A stretch of DNA of 64,000 bases, from NCBI RefSeq assembly GCF_019656655.1, contig NZ_BPMV01000001.1, positions 2,480,001 through 2,544,000 of the forward strand, given 5' to 3'. Both the position numbers and the translations under genes were made by a program. The stretch's first letter is position 1; each line of letters starts with the position of its first letter. The notes beneath the pieces were generated by a model. It ran no database searches and was not told where the DNA came from. It saw only the letters and a program-made list of their open reading frames with translations. Shown here one piece after another: positions 19,288 through 27,249 of the stretch. This DNA is from Tsukamurella sp. TY48. Lineage in GTDB: Bacteria > Actinomycetota > Actinomycetes > Mycobacteriales > Mycobacteriaceae.

Positions 19288-20012
19288 GCTATTTCAGTAA
19301 ACTTCAGAGCATTCCTGTCGAACATTGCGCGATCGGGCGTACCAACAGGGCTTCCATACTGCATCTCGTAAACATACCCGTGCCTGGCGAATAGAATCCC
19401 ATATGACGTTCGAATGTCAGGAATAGATGATACAGGAGAATCCTTACTACCATTTCCAGCACCCGGCTTGACCGTTTCCGATCGTGCAACCATGTAGGGC
19501 ACTACACTAATTTGACAGGCGGTCGCCGGAACTGCTATCGATGTGGTCTTCTGCCCGATCTCTACGTTGGGCAACGAAATTATCACGGACGAGCACCTAT
19601 CGGTCATCTGTCGCGTCCGCTCAACAGCTTTGTCAGATTCACCACTTTTGTAGACCGAGATCGACACCTGAGCCTGGGCAGCTTCAGAGCTTACGCTTGC
19701 CTCTGCTCCGTCCGATGTAGACGCGATCGCTTTCGCAGAGTCGAGAAGTGCCTGGCGACACTCTTGCGGAGTGACCGATGACTCCTCGATCTTTGTCAGC
19801 GAGCCCCGTGCATCTGAGACCATCTGGTCTTTACTACTGAAATTGCCTGTTATTGCAGGGGTAAGTTTGGGGCCCGCTTCGCGCACGAACTGTAACGCGT
19901 AACTCGGCGGAACGCCGGCAGAAGACCCAACGCCATTTTCTCCGCACGCAACAAGCGCTAGCGCGGCAACAGAAACGAGCCTCAAGAGTCGCAACTTTCC
20001 CTGCAAGAGCAT
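19269..20012 (-). CDS. Probable lipoprotein of unknown function, low GC
   Basis: The 247-aa product has a signal sequence ending in a lipobox (LALVAC-GE), so Cys23 would be lipidated and the protein would sit outside the membrane. The body is Ser/Thr-rich with four further cysteines that could pair. No domain is recognised. It lies 41 nt after the stalk protein gene and overlaps the next small membrane gene, so it belongs to the same unit. Low GC marks it as acquired. Confidence 0.7.
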   Translation of the reverse strand: MLLQGKLRLLRLVSVAALALVACGENGVGSSAGVPPSYALQFVREAGPKLTPAITGNFSSKDQMVSDARGSLTKIEESSVTPQECRQALLDSAKAIASTSDGAEASVSSEAAQAQVSISVYKSGESDKAVERTRQMTDRCSSVIISLPNVEIGQKTTSIAVPATACQISVVPYMVARSETVKPGAGNGSKDSPVSSIPDIRTSYGILFARHGYVYEMQYGSPVGTPDRAMFDRNALKFTEIACSMAA

Positions 20013-20053
20013 CTACCACCTTTTATCTAGAAGAGGACATCAACTCAGTCTAG

Positions 20054-21709
20054 TTAGAGACCGAGTTGCGGAACCGGTACCCCCTGGGCGCGCAGATCAC
20101 TTACATTAGCAGCAGAAATAGGCGCCCAACCCGAGGGTTGCGGTAGTATCTGTGTGCCGTTAAGCCCACCGCTAAACTGGCTGCGGGCCTCATAGTTGTA
20201 GACGTAGCTTACACTCAGAACGTTCTTTCCATTGTAGTTATATGCGCTTGCAGATACAGGCGTGATGCTCGCGATACGAATTTGAACCTGCTTGGCGATC
20301 TGTACATCAGCGGACCCTGCCTTGCCTGAGGAGTCAGGTCGAACTGGGATAGAAACTTGAGACTTTCCACTATCCCCGGCACCAAATGGATTTGGCCCCT
20401 TGACGAGGATATTCTTAGACCACGCGCCCTTGGCGTCCGGAACAAGATCAGGGTCGATGGTAACAGTTCTGTTGAAGGGTTTTGCGATACTGCTCGACAT
20501 GTCGGGGTCGTAGAACCCTGGCGGAACTTCTGTTTGTTCAAACATTCGATTAGTCGAGCCTGATCCGGAAAGGGTCGGGGTCTTGCTGTTCAGGGGAGAT
20601 CCGATGTACTGGCCTGGCAACCCCTGCTGTGACTGCCCCGGCTCTGTTGCGAAGTAGGTGAGGTTGTTTGCGACTTCCCTCGTCACCGTATCGGTCGCCC
20701 TATCCGCAACGGCAGCCGTCGTCATGGACGCGTCTTTGCGGCGGCGGGTGCCTGCGAGTGCTGCGGTTTCGGCGATGGCGTAGGGGATGCCGGAGTTTTC
20801 GTCGTCTTCGTTGTCGCTTTGGCTGCGATCGCTGTCGTCGTTGGTGCGGCTGGTGCTGGTTTCTGTGCTCCGGACCTCGGGGGTGCGTTGCGGGGCACTC
20901 CGTGTGGGCGTGGTGGTGACGGTGGGCTCTTGCTGTTGCCGCTGTTGTTCGGTGCCCGAGTTCTGCTGACCCCGCTGCTGTCCTTGCTGGCCGCCGGGTT
21001 GCTGGTTGGGGGCTTGCTGTGCGGCGGGCGGGTCGGTGGGGTTGCCGGGGATGTTCGGAGGCTGCTGGCCGGGGGTGCCGAACTCCGGGGTCTGGGCATG
21101 AATGTTGTCGCCGTTATTGCCGCCGCCGCTGTTAGCCGGCGGGGTCGCGATGCTGTTGGCCCCACCGCCAGCATCCTGGCCGCCGCCCTGTCCGGCGGGT
21201 GCGGTCGGAGCCGCCTGGGTGGGCGGGGTGAACGTCAACGTCGGCCCCGGCCCCGGCCCCGGCCCCGGCGGGCAGGTCGGGTCACCCGGGCACACGGCAC
21301 TCGCCGCCGGCAGCACATGCAACAGCGTGGGAGCGAACGTCACACCGGCGATCAGAGCGGTGACAGCGGCGGCGGTGGACACCTTGTCCGCCACCGTCGG
21401 CCCCGCCCCTGCACCCGCGGGCTTGGTGCTGCGGAGTTCGCTCACGCCCTTCCAGAACACCAGCCCGATCAGACCGGAAATCAGGAAGTAGCCGAGGAAT
21501 ACCGCCGGCACCGGTGTCCACGTCCTCGCCGGGCCAAACGCGATCACATACCCAGCCACCAACGCCAGAGCGGCGGCGATGGTGATCGCCCACCACCCCC
21601 CACGCGACACCCCTACCCCACCGTCGGGGGTTACGGGCTCGGTGCGGTGTTCCGGGTCGATCACGACGGTGCGCGGCGGCTGTTTCGCTGCGCGGTGCTC
21701 TGACGCCAT
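20054..21709 (-). CDS. Three-TM protein with Pro/Gln-rich stalk and C-terminal beta-rich domain
   Basis: The 551-aa product has a short cytoplasmic N-terminus, three membrane segments (about residues 36-56, 67-87, 112-132), then PGPGPGPG and a long Pro/Gln/Thr-rich low-complexity stretch (about 140-300). A distinct 250-residue C-terminal region, probably beta-rich and outside the cell, follows. The DNA is host-like GC-rich up to about 20,730 and clearly AT-richer for the C-terminal part, so the gene looks like a join of two sources. SD TAGGAGG sits 8 nt before the ATG. No family is recognised. Confidence 0.8.
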   Translation of the reverse strand: MASEHRAAKQPPRTVVIDPEHRTEPVTPDGGVGVSRGGWWAITIAAALALVAGYVIAFGPARTWTPVPAVFLGYFLISGLIGLVFWKGVSELRSTKPAGAGAGPTVADKVSTAAAVTALIAGVTFAPTLLHVLPAASAVCPGDPTCPPGPGPGPGPTLTFTPPTQAAPTAPAGQGGGQDAGGGANSIATPPANSGGGNNGDNIHAQTPEFGTPGQQPPNIPGNPTDPPAAQQAPNQQPGGQQGQQRGQQNSGTEQQRQQQEPTVTTTPTRSAPQRTPEVRSTETSTSRTNDDSDRSQSDNEDDENSGIPYAIAETAALAGTRRRKDASMTTAAVADRATDTVTREVANNLTYFATEPGQSQQGLPGQYIGSPLNSKTPTLSGSGSTNRMFEQTEVPPGFYDPDMSSSIAKPFNRTVTIDPDLVPDAKGAWSKNILVKGPNPFGAGDSGKSQVSIPVRPDSSGKAGSADVQIAKQVQIRIASITPVSASAYNYNGKNVLSVSYVYNYEARSQFSGGLNGTQILPQPSGWAPISAANVSDLRAQGVPVPQLGL

Positions 21710-21866
21710 AAGGGCTGCCTCCTACCAATAGTTGTAGTCGCACTACCGCCACCCCGCACACAACAACCACGGCGGGTCGGCATCCGACAGTGACAAGAAG
21801 TGAAAATTCGAAGAGTTTGCGGTGCTACACACGCACCCGATGCGATTCACCAGAGCACCCGCAGGC

Positions 21867-21909
21867 TGTCCGGATCAACCGGACACCACCTGTCCGGACC
21901 CTCCGGACA
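21867..21909. promoter_or_regulatory. Tandem palindromes TGTCCGG-N5-CCGGACA, twice
   Basis: Two perfect 19-bp palindromes (21867-21885 and 21891-21909) are separated by 5 nt, giving four 7-nt half-sites at an exact 12-nt spacing in alternating orientation. They lie in the 298-nt gap between the HTH-like gene and the stalk gene, 158 nt before the stalk gene start. They could be operators or two RNA hairpins. The rest of this gap holds no gene; a 9-nt repeat AGTTGTAGT occurs at 21730-21738 and 21962-21970. Confidence 0.6.
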
Positions 21910-22007
21910 CCCACCGCCCCAGCTCACACACGGTGACCGTTACCCAACCGCAACCACGCAAAGTTGTAGTAAAATCGGGCGTTTCGGCTATCTGCGGGGC
22001 GGTTTCG

Positions 22008-22610
22008 TCAGCGGGTCAGGGCACTGATGACACCGACTGCGACAGCCAGCGCCAGCACCAACCCACACAAGACAGCCAGGATCATCCGGGCCACCGGCTT
22101 CGGCAACGCCTGATACCGCACCACCACCGACGGCGGCACCAACGGCAACGAAGACGGACCCCGCTGCGGTGAGGTGGTGCCCGAGATCGTGTCCGCAGGA
22201 CTGTCCGTCAGAGCGGCCAGCCACAGCACCCGCCATCGGTCCAGATCACCAAGCCAACGCACCCGCTCAGTCCCACCGGCGTCAGCAACCTCCCCCACAG
22301 CCGTGGAGTCGGCAGCGGTACCGCCACTAAACGGCGACACAGTCTCCTGCTCCCGACCGTGGGCGGACGTGATCAGATACGCCAGCGTGGGCTCGATGTC
22401 CTCGAACCGAGACGGCACATGCCGACCCGAGCGCCAATCCGAAAGCCGCTGACGACTCACCGCGCAGATCGGCTTCACCGCCTCGGACACCGCCGCCAAA
22501 CTCGGACTCCCCGCCGCGGCAAATAACCCCCGCAACTGCTCCGCGAACACCACCACCGAATCAACCCCGGCATCCCCGCTGGTGTTGGGGCCTGATCCGG
22601 GACCGGTCAC
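22008..22610 (-). CDS. HTH-like protein with C-terminal membrane anchor
   Basis: A 200-aa protein whose first 80 residues (FAEQLRGLFAAAGSPSLAAV…SRQRLSDWRSGRHVP…LAYLI) resemble the compact helix-turn-helix modules at the N-terminus of actinobacterial signalling ATPases. A Ser/Thr-rich linker follows, and the protein ends in a single membrane segment (ARMILAVLCGLVLALAVAVGV). It would be tail-anchored with the N-terminal domain in the cytoplasm. GTG 22610 overlaps the upstream stop (GTGA), which sets the start. DNA binding is not proven; the domain may be for protein contacts. Confidence 0.72.
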   Translation of the reverse strand: MTGPGSGPNTSGDAGVDSVVVFAEQLRGLFAAAGSPSLAAVSEAVKPICAVSRQRLSDWRSGRHVPSRFEDIEPTLAYLITSAHGREQETVSPFSGGTAADSTAVGEVADAGGTERVRWLGDLDRWRVLWLAALTDSPADTISGTTSPQRGPSSLPLVPPSVVVRYQALPKPVARMILAVLCGLVLALAVAVGVISALTR

Positions 22611-23095
22611 GAGCCGGTGCCGGTGGTGAGCAGTCGGTACAGCTTCTGCACATTCGACCAGAACGACCAGCCCGCAACCATCACCACCACCGCAAAGATC
22701 ACCATCACCGCAGCCTTCCCGACCTGCGCCGACCAATCATCGAGCCGCGGCAACGCAAACGCACACCCCACAATCACCACCGCCGACACCACGAACCAAG
22801 CGAACGACACCGCTACCGCCCGCGCCACCGCCGCTTCCGCCCCTGCCCCTGACACAGCCGCGGCCGTGGTGGGCGCTGACATAGTCGAAGCCGGGGATGG
22901 AGGCGCAGACGGCGACAGGGAACTCTCCCCGTACGAGCTGCTACCTGCCGCCGCTGCCCCGTGCTGCTGCGTCGCCGCGACCTCACCCTCGCTGCCGCGC
23001 TGCACAGGCATCTGCTCGGTCACCGCATCCCCACCAACGGGGTCGGGATCGTGTGCGCTCATAGAATCCTCGCCCTCACCACGTGAATCAGCCAT
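22607..23095 (-). CDS. Two-TM protein with Ser/Ala/Pro-rich N-terminus
   Basis: The 162-aa product has an unstructured acidic and Ser/Pro-rich N-terminal half, then two membrane segments (about residues 95-115 and 126-146) joined by a short loop, and a short basic tail. No family is recognised. It is 22 nt after the porin-like gene and overlaps the next gene by 4 nt, so it is in the same operon. It could anchor or scaffold the neighbouring envelope proteins, but that is guesswork. Confidence 0.7.
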   Translation of the reverse strand: MADSRGEGEDSMSAHDPDPVGGDAVTEQMPVQRGSEGEVAATQQHGAAAAGSSSYGESSLSPSAPPSPASTMSAPTTAAAVSGAGAEAAVARAVAVSFAWFVVSAVVIVGCAFALPRLDDWSAQVGKAAVMVIFAVVVMVAGWSFWSNVQKLYRLLTTGTGS

Positions 23096-23117
23096 AGTCT
23101 TCAGTCTTCGCTACCGC

Positions 23118-23918
23118 TTAGGGGCGGGTGATGAAGATCGGCTTGCCGTACGTGGTGATCGAGTCATCCGTCCGATCCGTCTGCAACGCCAACGTCGCAT
23201 ACGAGCGGACCTGCACACCACCGATGCAGTTATCGACCGCCACCCGCACCTCCCGGGTATACGTCGCCGCGTCCGGGCCTTCCAGGTTCTTCTTCGCGTA
23301 CGGGATGTCCTTACTCGTTCCCGGCTTAATCACCCCCGAAATGCTGCCGGTCTCGGTGAGGGTGTCCCCGACGGTTGCAGAAATCCCCGGCGTCACCCCA
23401 GCCGAGACACTGCCGCCACCACTGCCACCATTGGTGCCGCCCTGGCCTTGCGCGGTTCCGGTAAGATTCGCCGTAACCGACGGAGTGACACCGACATTCG
23501 TTGCATTGGAAAGACTTCCACCCATCGTGAGGCTATCTGCGGTAACAGCGCAGCCGACCTGCAAACCCGTCGTCAACACCGCCGCTTTGATTTTCGACGA
23601 CGGCTTACGCTTCGCATCAGCAACCATCACCTGCGCCTCCCCGCCCACGGTCGAGAAAGCCTCGAAAGACTGTGGCGAACGATTAAGCGGCGGAACAGAT
23701 TTCAAATCTTCAGTGGACTTCTTCACCACCATCTTCCACCCATCCCGCGTGATCACCGCCCGCTGCGTAGTAGCGAACTGATCATCAGCCTTCTTGGCAT
23801 CAGCGGCGGGCTTGGGTGCGGGCGTGGGTGCGGCGGAAGCGGCGTAGCCGGGGATCGTGGCGGCGGCGAACGCCACTGCGGCGGCGCCGGAGAGGATGCG
23901 GGAGCGATGCGATGACAT
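23118..23918 (-). CDS. MspA-family porin-like exported protein
   Basis: A 266-aa product with a clear Sec signal peptide (ending about ASAAP, residue 31). The mature part has the MspA layout: DGWKMVVKK near the N-terminus, a glycine/serine-rich loop in the middle, VRVAVDNCIGGVQVRSYA and a terminal DSITTYGKP that matches the DSVTTYGEP end of MspA. MspA proteins form octameric outer-membrane channels in mycolic-acid bacteria. The Gly/Ser-rich insertion at about residues 160-172 is unusual. It is the first gene of the island's envelope run. Confidence 0.75.
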   Translation of the reverse strand: MSSHRSRILSGAAAVAFAAATIPGYAASAAPTPAPKPAADAKKADDQFATTQRAVITRDGWKMVVKKSTEDLKSVPPLNRSPQSFEAFSTVGGEAQVMVADAKRKPSSKIKAAVLTTGLQVGCAVTADSLTMGGSLSNATNVGVTPSVTANLTGTAQGQGGTNGGSGGGSVSAGVTPGISATVGDTLTETGSISGVIKPGTSKDIPYAKKNLEGPDAATYTREVRVAVDNCIGGVQVRSYATLALQTDRTDDSITTYGKPIFITRP

Positions 23919-24341
23919 CAGGGGTTACTTCTTCCTTCGAAAAACTGCAATGGGGGTGGTGGGGGAGCCAAAAGGGGAGGGCGCGTGCTCGACGGCACAG
24001 GCAGGGACAGCGCCCGCTGTTGCATGGTGGTGTGTCATCTGTTCCTTGGGGTCGCGCGCACCGCCGACGGGAGACCCGTGTCAGCCGATCAAGGCAGACG
24101 AGATGATCCCTCTTTGGGGGTGCAGTATGTTGCGACCCGCGCTAGCTGACATCCGTCGGCGGCGGGGAGGATTCCGCCACCCGAAGAAGTCCGTGGACTT
24201 CGAGGGGCGGCGCGCTCTGTGGCTGAGACTTTACTGAGCACACCTAGCATGCGCAAACGATGTAATCAACACAACAAACTCCGGCGAAAATTATCCCGCC
24301 TTGGCCCGCGCGCCTACACGGGATCCGAAGACAAGGGGCGG
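23919..24341. other. Intergenic 423 nt, probable promoter region of the porin-like gene
   Basis: No convincing gene is seen on either strand. A purine-rich AAGGAAGAAG lies about 10 nt before the porin start on the minus strand and may act as a ribosome site. The part near 24240-24300 is AT-richer than its surroundings and would suit a promoter, but I cannot name -35/-10 boxes with confidence. Confidence 0.4.
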
Positions 24342-25196
24342 TCAGCTGATGATGCGGCTGAATTTGTCCATCACACCGGGGATGGTGATGTCGGCCAGGG
24401 GCGCGGCCTTCATCAGGTTCGGGACGATCCGTAGTGGACGGGCGTCGATGGCGTGCTCGATCCACTCGCCGGCTTCGGTGTCGGTCAGGGTGACCCTGCT
24501 GTCGTACTTGGCGGTCGGGGCGATCATCTCGGTCTTCACCAGAGGGAAGTACACGACGGTGACCGCGACCCCGGAGCCCTCGAGTTCCGCGCCCAGGCTG
24601 CGGGAGAACATCTCCAACGCCGCCTTCGACGCGCCATAGGCACCGAACAGCGGCATCGTGCCGGGACGCAGGGCCCAGGTGCAGACGTTGACGATCTGGC
24701 CGCTACCGCGCTCACGCATCCCGTCGAGAACACCCAGGGTCAAGCGGACCGCAGCGAAATAGTTGATCGCCATGGTTCGCTCGAAGTCGTGCATTCGGTC
24801 GGTGGAGTCGATGATCTTGCGGCGGATCGACCGCCCCGCGTTGTTGACCAGCACATCAACCTTCCGGCGATTGAGATCGGTGATCACAGCGCCGGCCGAA
24901 TCCTCGTCTGTCAGGTCGGCCTCGATAGCGATCGCGGTGCCCCCACGCTGCTGCACGCCCTTCACTGTCGCAGCGAGCTCGCCACCACTACGCGCGATCA
25001 ACACCAACGTCGCACCCCGGCCGGCCAGCCGATAGGCGGCCGCCCGCCCGATCCCCGCGGAAGCGCCCGTAATCGCGACAGTCTTGCCCGCCAACGACGC
25101 ACCGCCGTGCTCCCGGCCCCCAAGCAGGCCCGGCAGAGACGGCAAGACCGAACGTTGCAGCAGTCGATGATTTACCGCACGCACAATGTTCGCCAT
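24342..25196 (-). CDS. Short-chain dehydrogenase/reductase
   Basis: A 284-aa SDR with cofactor motif TGASAGIG (about residues 43-50), NNAG (about 117-120) and YGASK (catalytic Tyr/Lys, about 186-190). The N-terminal 35 residues are an extension before the Rossmann fold. The C-terminal substrate region (YFPLVKTEMIAPT, a hydrophobic tail) resembles membrane-associated SDRs acting on long acyl or sterol-like substrates. It lies 47 nt after the 343-aa gene and may be co-transcribed. The substrate is unknown. Confidence 0.85.
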   Translation of the reverse strand: MANIVRAVNHRLLQRSVLPSLPGLLGGREHGGASLAGKTVAITGASAGIGRAAAYRLAGRGATLVLIARSGGELAATVKGVQQRGGTAIAIEADLTDEDSAGAVITDLNRRKVDVLVNNAGRSIRRKIIDSTDRMHDFERTMAINYFAAVRLTLGVLDGMRERGSGQIVNVCTWALRPGTMPLFGAYGASKAALEMFSRSLGAELEGSGVAVTVVYFPLVKTEMIAPTAKYDSRVTLTDTEAGEWIEHAIDARPLRIVPNLMKAAPLADITIPGVMDKFSRIIS

Positions 25197-25243
25197 AACG
25201 ACAGACGCTACCGGCCACCGCCCGACGCGGGGCAGTCGGCTTT

Positions 25244-26275
25244 TTAGCTGCGCTGAGGTAGACGGAACTCGATGACCACCAGCATCGGATCAGGCTGCGC
25301 GCCCCGCATGTACGGCAGCACCACCGCCTGCGCCGGTCCCCACTTACCGTCGGCCATCAAAATCTGCACCTCAACGCTCTCACCCGGACGTGCTTGCGCA
25401 AGCGCACGCCGCGATGCCGGCGGCACCAAATACTGCCCGCGTCCGGCGACCCTATCGACACTCACTCCCGGCGGCGGGTCTGTTAGCCACGTGCCAATAA
25501 TCAGATCCTCACCGTCACTGTCAACGCCCGCGTCAATCGGCACCGCGCCCTGATCCTGACGAACCCCCAACGCCAAACCCCGCCCCTCAGCCGCGGCAAG
25601 CTGACGCTGCGCGAACTCCGACGGCGACGGCAAATCCGGCTCCACCCCGTGCGGAGTGGTGTCGTAGAAGAAGCCACGACCGCCGGTATCGCTGTCGGCT
25701 TCCAGGATCATCTGCCACGCCATGATCTGACCCGTCTGCACGTGCACCACCGTCACCGGCCGCAGAAACCGCTTCCCCACAGTCGGGGTGTGCAAGATGT
25801 CCACCAGCTCCGCGACATGATCAAAACGCAACGCCCTACGCGTGAAATCCACCGTCGGCCGATCGGCGATGAACTCCTCAAAACTCGTCCCCGACATGTT
25901 CGCGCACGCGAAACTCTGATGAAAGACCCGCACGCCTGCTTGCCAAGCAAAACCACCCGCCGCAGGCGGCGGACCATCCGGAAACTGCTTGCCCTGCCAC
26001 ACCCGGACCCCGAACACCGCACCCTCCGGGCCGTCGATCGGCACCGCCCGCACACACACCCCGCCCTCAACCACCAACTCCCGCACTTCGCCCGACGTGA
26101 TCGCCCCCGCGACAACAGGCCACGCACCAGGAACATATCGCCGAGCCGACCACGGCAACCACTCCCGCACACCACCGTCATCGATCACCTGCGCCACATC
26201 ACCCTCGCCCACCTCCGACGCCTCCCACGGCGTCAAACACGCCAACACCGACCACCCAAACCGCGACCGCGCCAC
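25244..26275 (-). CDS. Unrecognised 343-aa protein, possibly GAF/PAS-like
   Basis: I choose GTG 26275 because AAGGAG lies 8 nt upstream; the frame is open to 26401 but the earlier part is Cys/Arg-rich and looks non-coding. The first 110 residues (GWSVLACLTPWEASEVG…) and the central 140 could be sensor-like alpha/beta domains; a GAF-then-PAS layout is known in mycobacterial orphans. The C-terminal 90 residues are beta-rich and contain GRGQYLVPP. No catalytic motif is seen. This is a hypothetical protein with host-like composition. Confidence 0.68.
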   Translation of the reverse strand: MARSRFGWSVLACLTPWEASEVGEGDVAQVIDDGGVREWLPWSARRYVPGAWPVVAGAITSGEVRELVVEGGVCVRAVPIDGPEGAVFGVRVWQGKQFPDGPPPAAGGFAWQAGVRVFHQSFACANMSGTSFEEFIADRPTVDFTRRALRFDHVAELVDILHTPTVGKRFLRPVTVVHVQTGQIMAWQMILEADSDTGGRGFFYDTTPHGVEPDLPSPSEFAQRQLAAAEGRGLALGVRQDQGAVPIDAGVDSDGEDLIIGTWLTDPPPGVSVDRVAGRGQYLVPPASRRALAQARPGESVEVQILMADGKWGPAQAVVLPYMRGAQPDPMLVVIEFRLPQRS

Positions 26276-26448
26276 CCTCCGCGCTCCTTTGCAACTCGCC
26301 CAACAGCAACAGAACGCAAACCTATAACCCGCACGACCGGCCCGCGACACCAACAAATCCGATAGCACCGTGAACGGGTCTGCTGAAGATCTGGTTGGCA
26401 CCGCAACGTCTCAGAAAGGGTCGGTTCTGGGACATCGTCATCGCCACG

Positions 26449-26477
26449 AGAGCGCGCACCCGCCGGGTGCGCGCTCT
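26449..26477. terminator. Perfect 13-bp hairpin near the right island end
   Basis: AGAGCGCGCACCC and its exact complement flank a 3-nt GCC loop. There is no T-run. It lies between the 343-aa gene (transcribed away) and the ectD 3' fragment, 59 nt before the ectD homology. It may be an orphan terminator brought in with the island or a relic of the gene that once preceded it. Confidence 0.6.
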
Positions 26478-26536
26478 TCGCGCTGACCAGGCTCTCGGCG
26501 ACCTGTCCGGCTTGCGTTCAGGGATAGGGACACAAC

Positions 26537-26893
26537 ATGCCGTTCAACGGCCCGTTGATGATCCTGCCCGGGTCGCACCGCCGGTTCGTGCCCTGCGTGG
26601 GCGAGACGCCCGGCGACTACCACCGCGAATCGCTCACATCTTACCGGCCGCCCTTCGGTACCCCGGAGGAGAACGACATCGCTACGCTGGCAGAGGAATA
26701 CGGCATCACGCAGGTGACGGGTGGGGCCGGCAGCGCGCTGTACTTCGACTGCAACTGCCTGCACGCCTCGGCCGGGAACATCTCACCGTTCCCACGATCG
26801 AACCTGTTCGTGGTGTTCAACGCGGTCTCGAACGCGCTGGAGGAGCCCTTCGCCGCGCAGTCGCGACGGCCCGAGTATCTGGCCGCGCGCTGA
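26537..26893 (+). pseudogene. ectD: 3' fragment of ectoine hydroxylase gene
   Basis: 118 codons match the C-terminal 40% of EctD: FNGPLMILPGSH, VPCVGETP, the C-terminal LHASAGNISPFPRSN that carries one iron-ligand His and the 2-oxoglutarate Arg region, and EEPF…RRPEYLA at the end. Homology begins abruptly at 26537, and a TAG is in frame 9 nt before. The HxD iron ligands are in the missing middle. A product from ATG 26537, if made, could not be an active dioxygenase. Confidence 0.82.
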
Positions 26894-26894
26894 C

Positions 26895-27248
26895 TCAGTG
26901 CGGGTGCCCGACCACGTTCACCACGGTGCCGTCGGGCGCCCGCACGAAGAATCGCCGCGGTCCCCACTCCTCGCTGGTGAGCGGGTGCACGATCTCGTAG
27001 CCCGCCGCCTGCGCCTCCGCGTACGCGGCGTCCACATCGTCGGTCATCACGGAGATCGCCGAGTCGGTCTCGGCGGTCTGATCCCCCGTGACCAGCTGGA
27101 CGCTCGCCGCGTGGTCGGGGGAGGAGAAGCGGGCCACCCAGCCGAGGTTGAACTCCTCATCGGACAGGCCGAGGAAATCGGCGTAGAACCCACGGGCGGA
27201 TGCGATATCGCTCACGGGGATGTTCGTGATCACCTTGTGCACGCGCAT
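26895..27248 (-). CDS. VOC (glyoxalase/bleomycin-resistance) family protein
   Basis: A 117-aa vicinal oxygen chelate fold protein with two beta-alpha-beta-beta-beta halves: VHKVITNIPVSDIASARGFYADFLG in the first and the EEWGPRRFFVRAPDGTVVNVVGH ending in the second, each about 55 residues. Metal ligands and substrate cannot be fixed from sequence. Its start lies 1 nt after the stop of the upstream carboxymuconolactone-decarboxylase-like gene, so they form one unit. It converges on the ectD 3' remnant. Confidence 0.85.
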   Translation of the reverse strand: MRVHKVITNIPVSDIASARGFYADFLGLSDEEFNLGWVARFSSPDHAASVQLVTGDQTAETDSAISVMTDDVDAAYAEAQAAGYEIVHPLTSEEWGPRRFFVRAPDGTVVNVVGHPH

Positions 27249-27249
27249 G

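Larger units (their letters stand above)
17517..26536. mobile_element. About 9-kb genomic island inserted in ectD
   Basis: The boundaries are where ectD homology ends (about 17516) and resumes (26537). Between them the flanking gene order is that of the chromosome and the contents are not. The interior has a decayed resolvase, patches of clearly lower GC (about 17.5-18.1 and 18.9-20.7 kb) and long same-strand envelope genes. I see no terminal inverted repeats, target-site duplication, integrase or transposase. About 115 codons of ectD are missing, so the present structure includes a deletion. Confidence 0.72.

Noticed and set aside
20750-21270. Repeat-rich stretch resembling a CRISPR or tandem repeat
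   Set aside because: It is low-complexity coding sequence (Pro/Gln/Gly runs) without regular repeats and spacers.
23857-24237. Plus-strand open frame of 126 codons over the porin promoter
   Set aside because: It overlaps the porin gene antisense at its start, shows no domain and has mixed composition.
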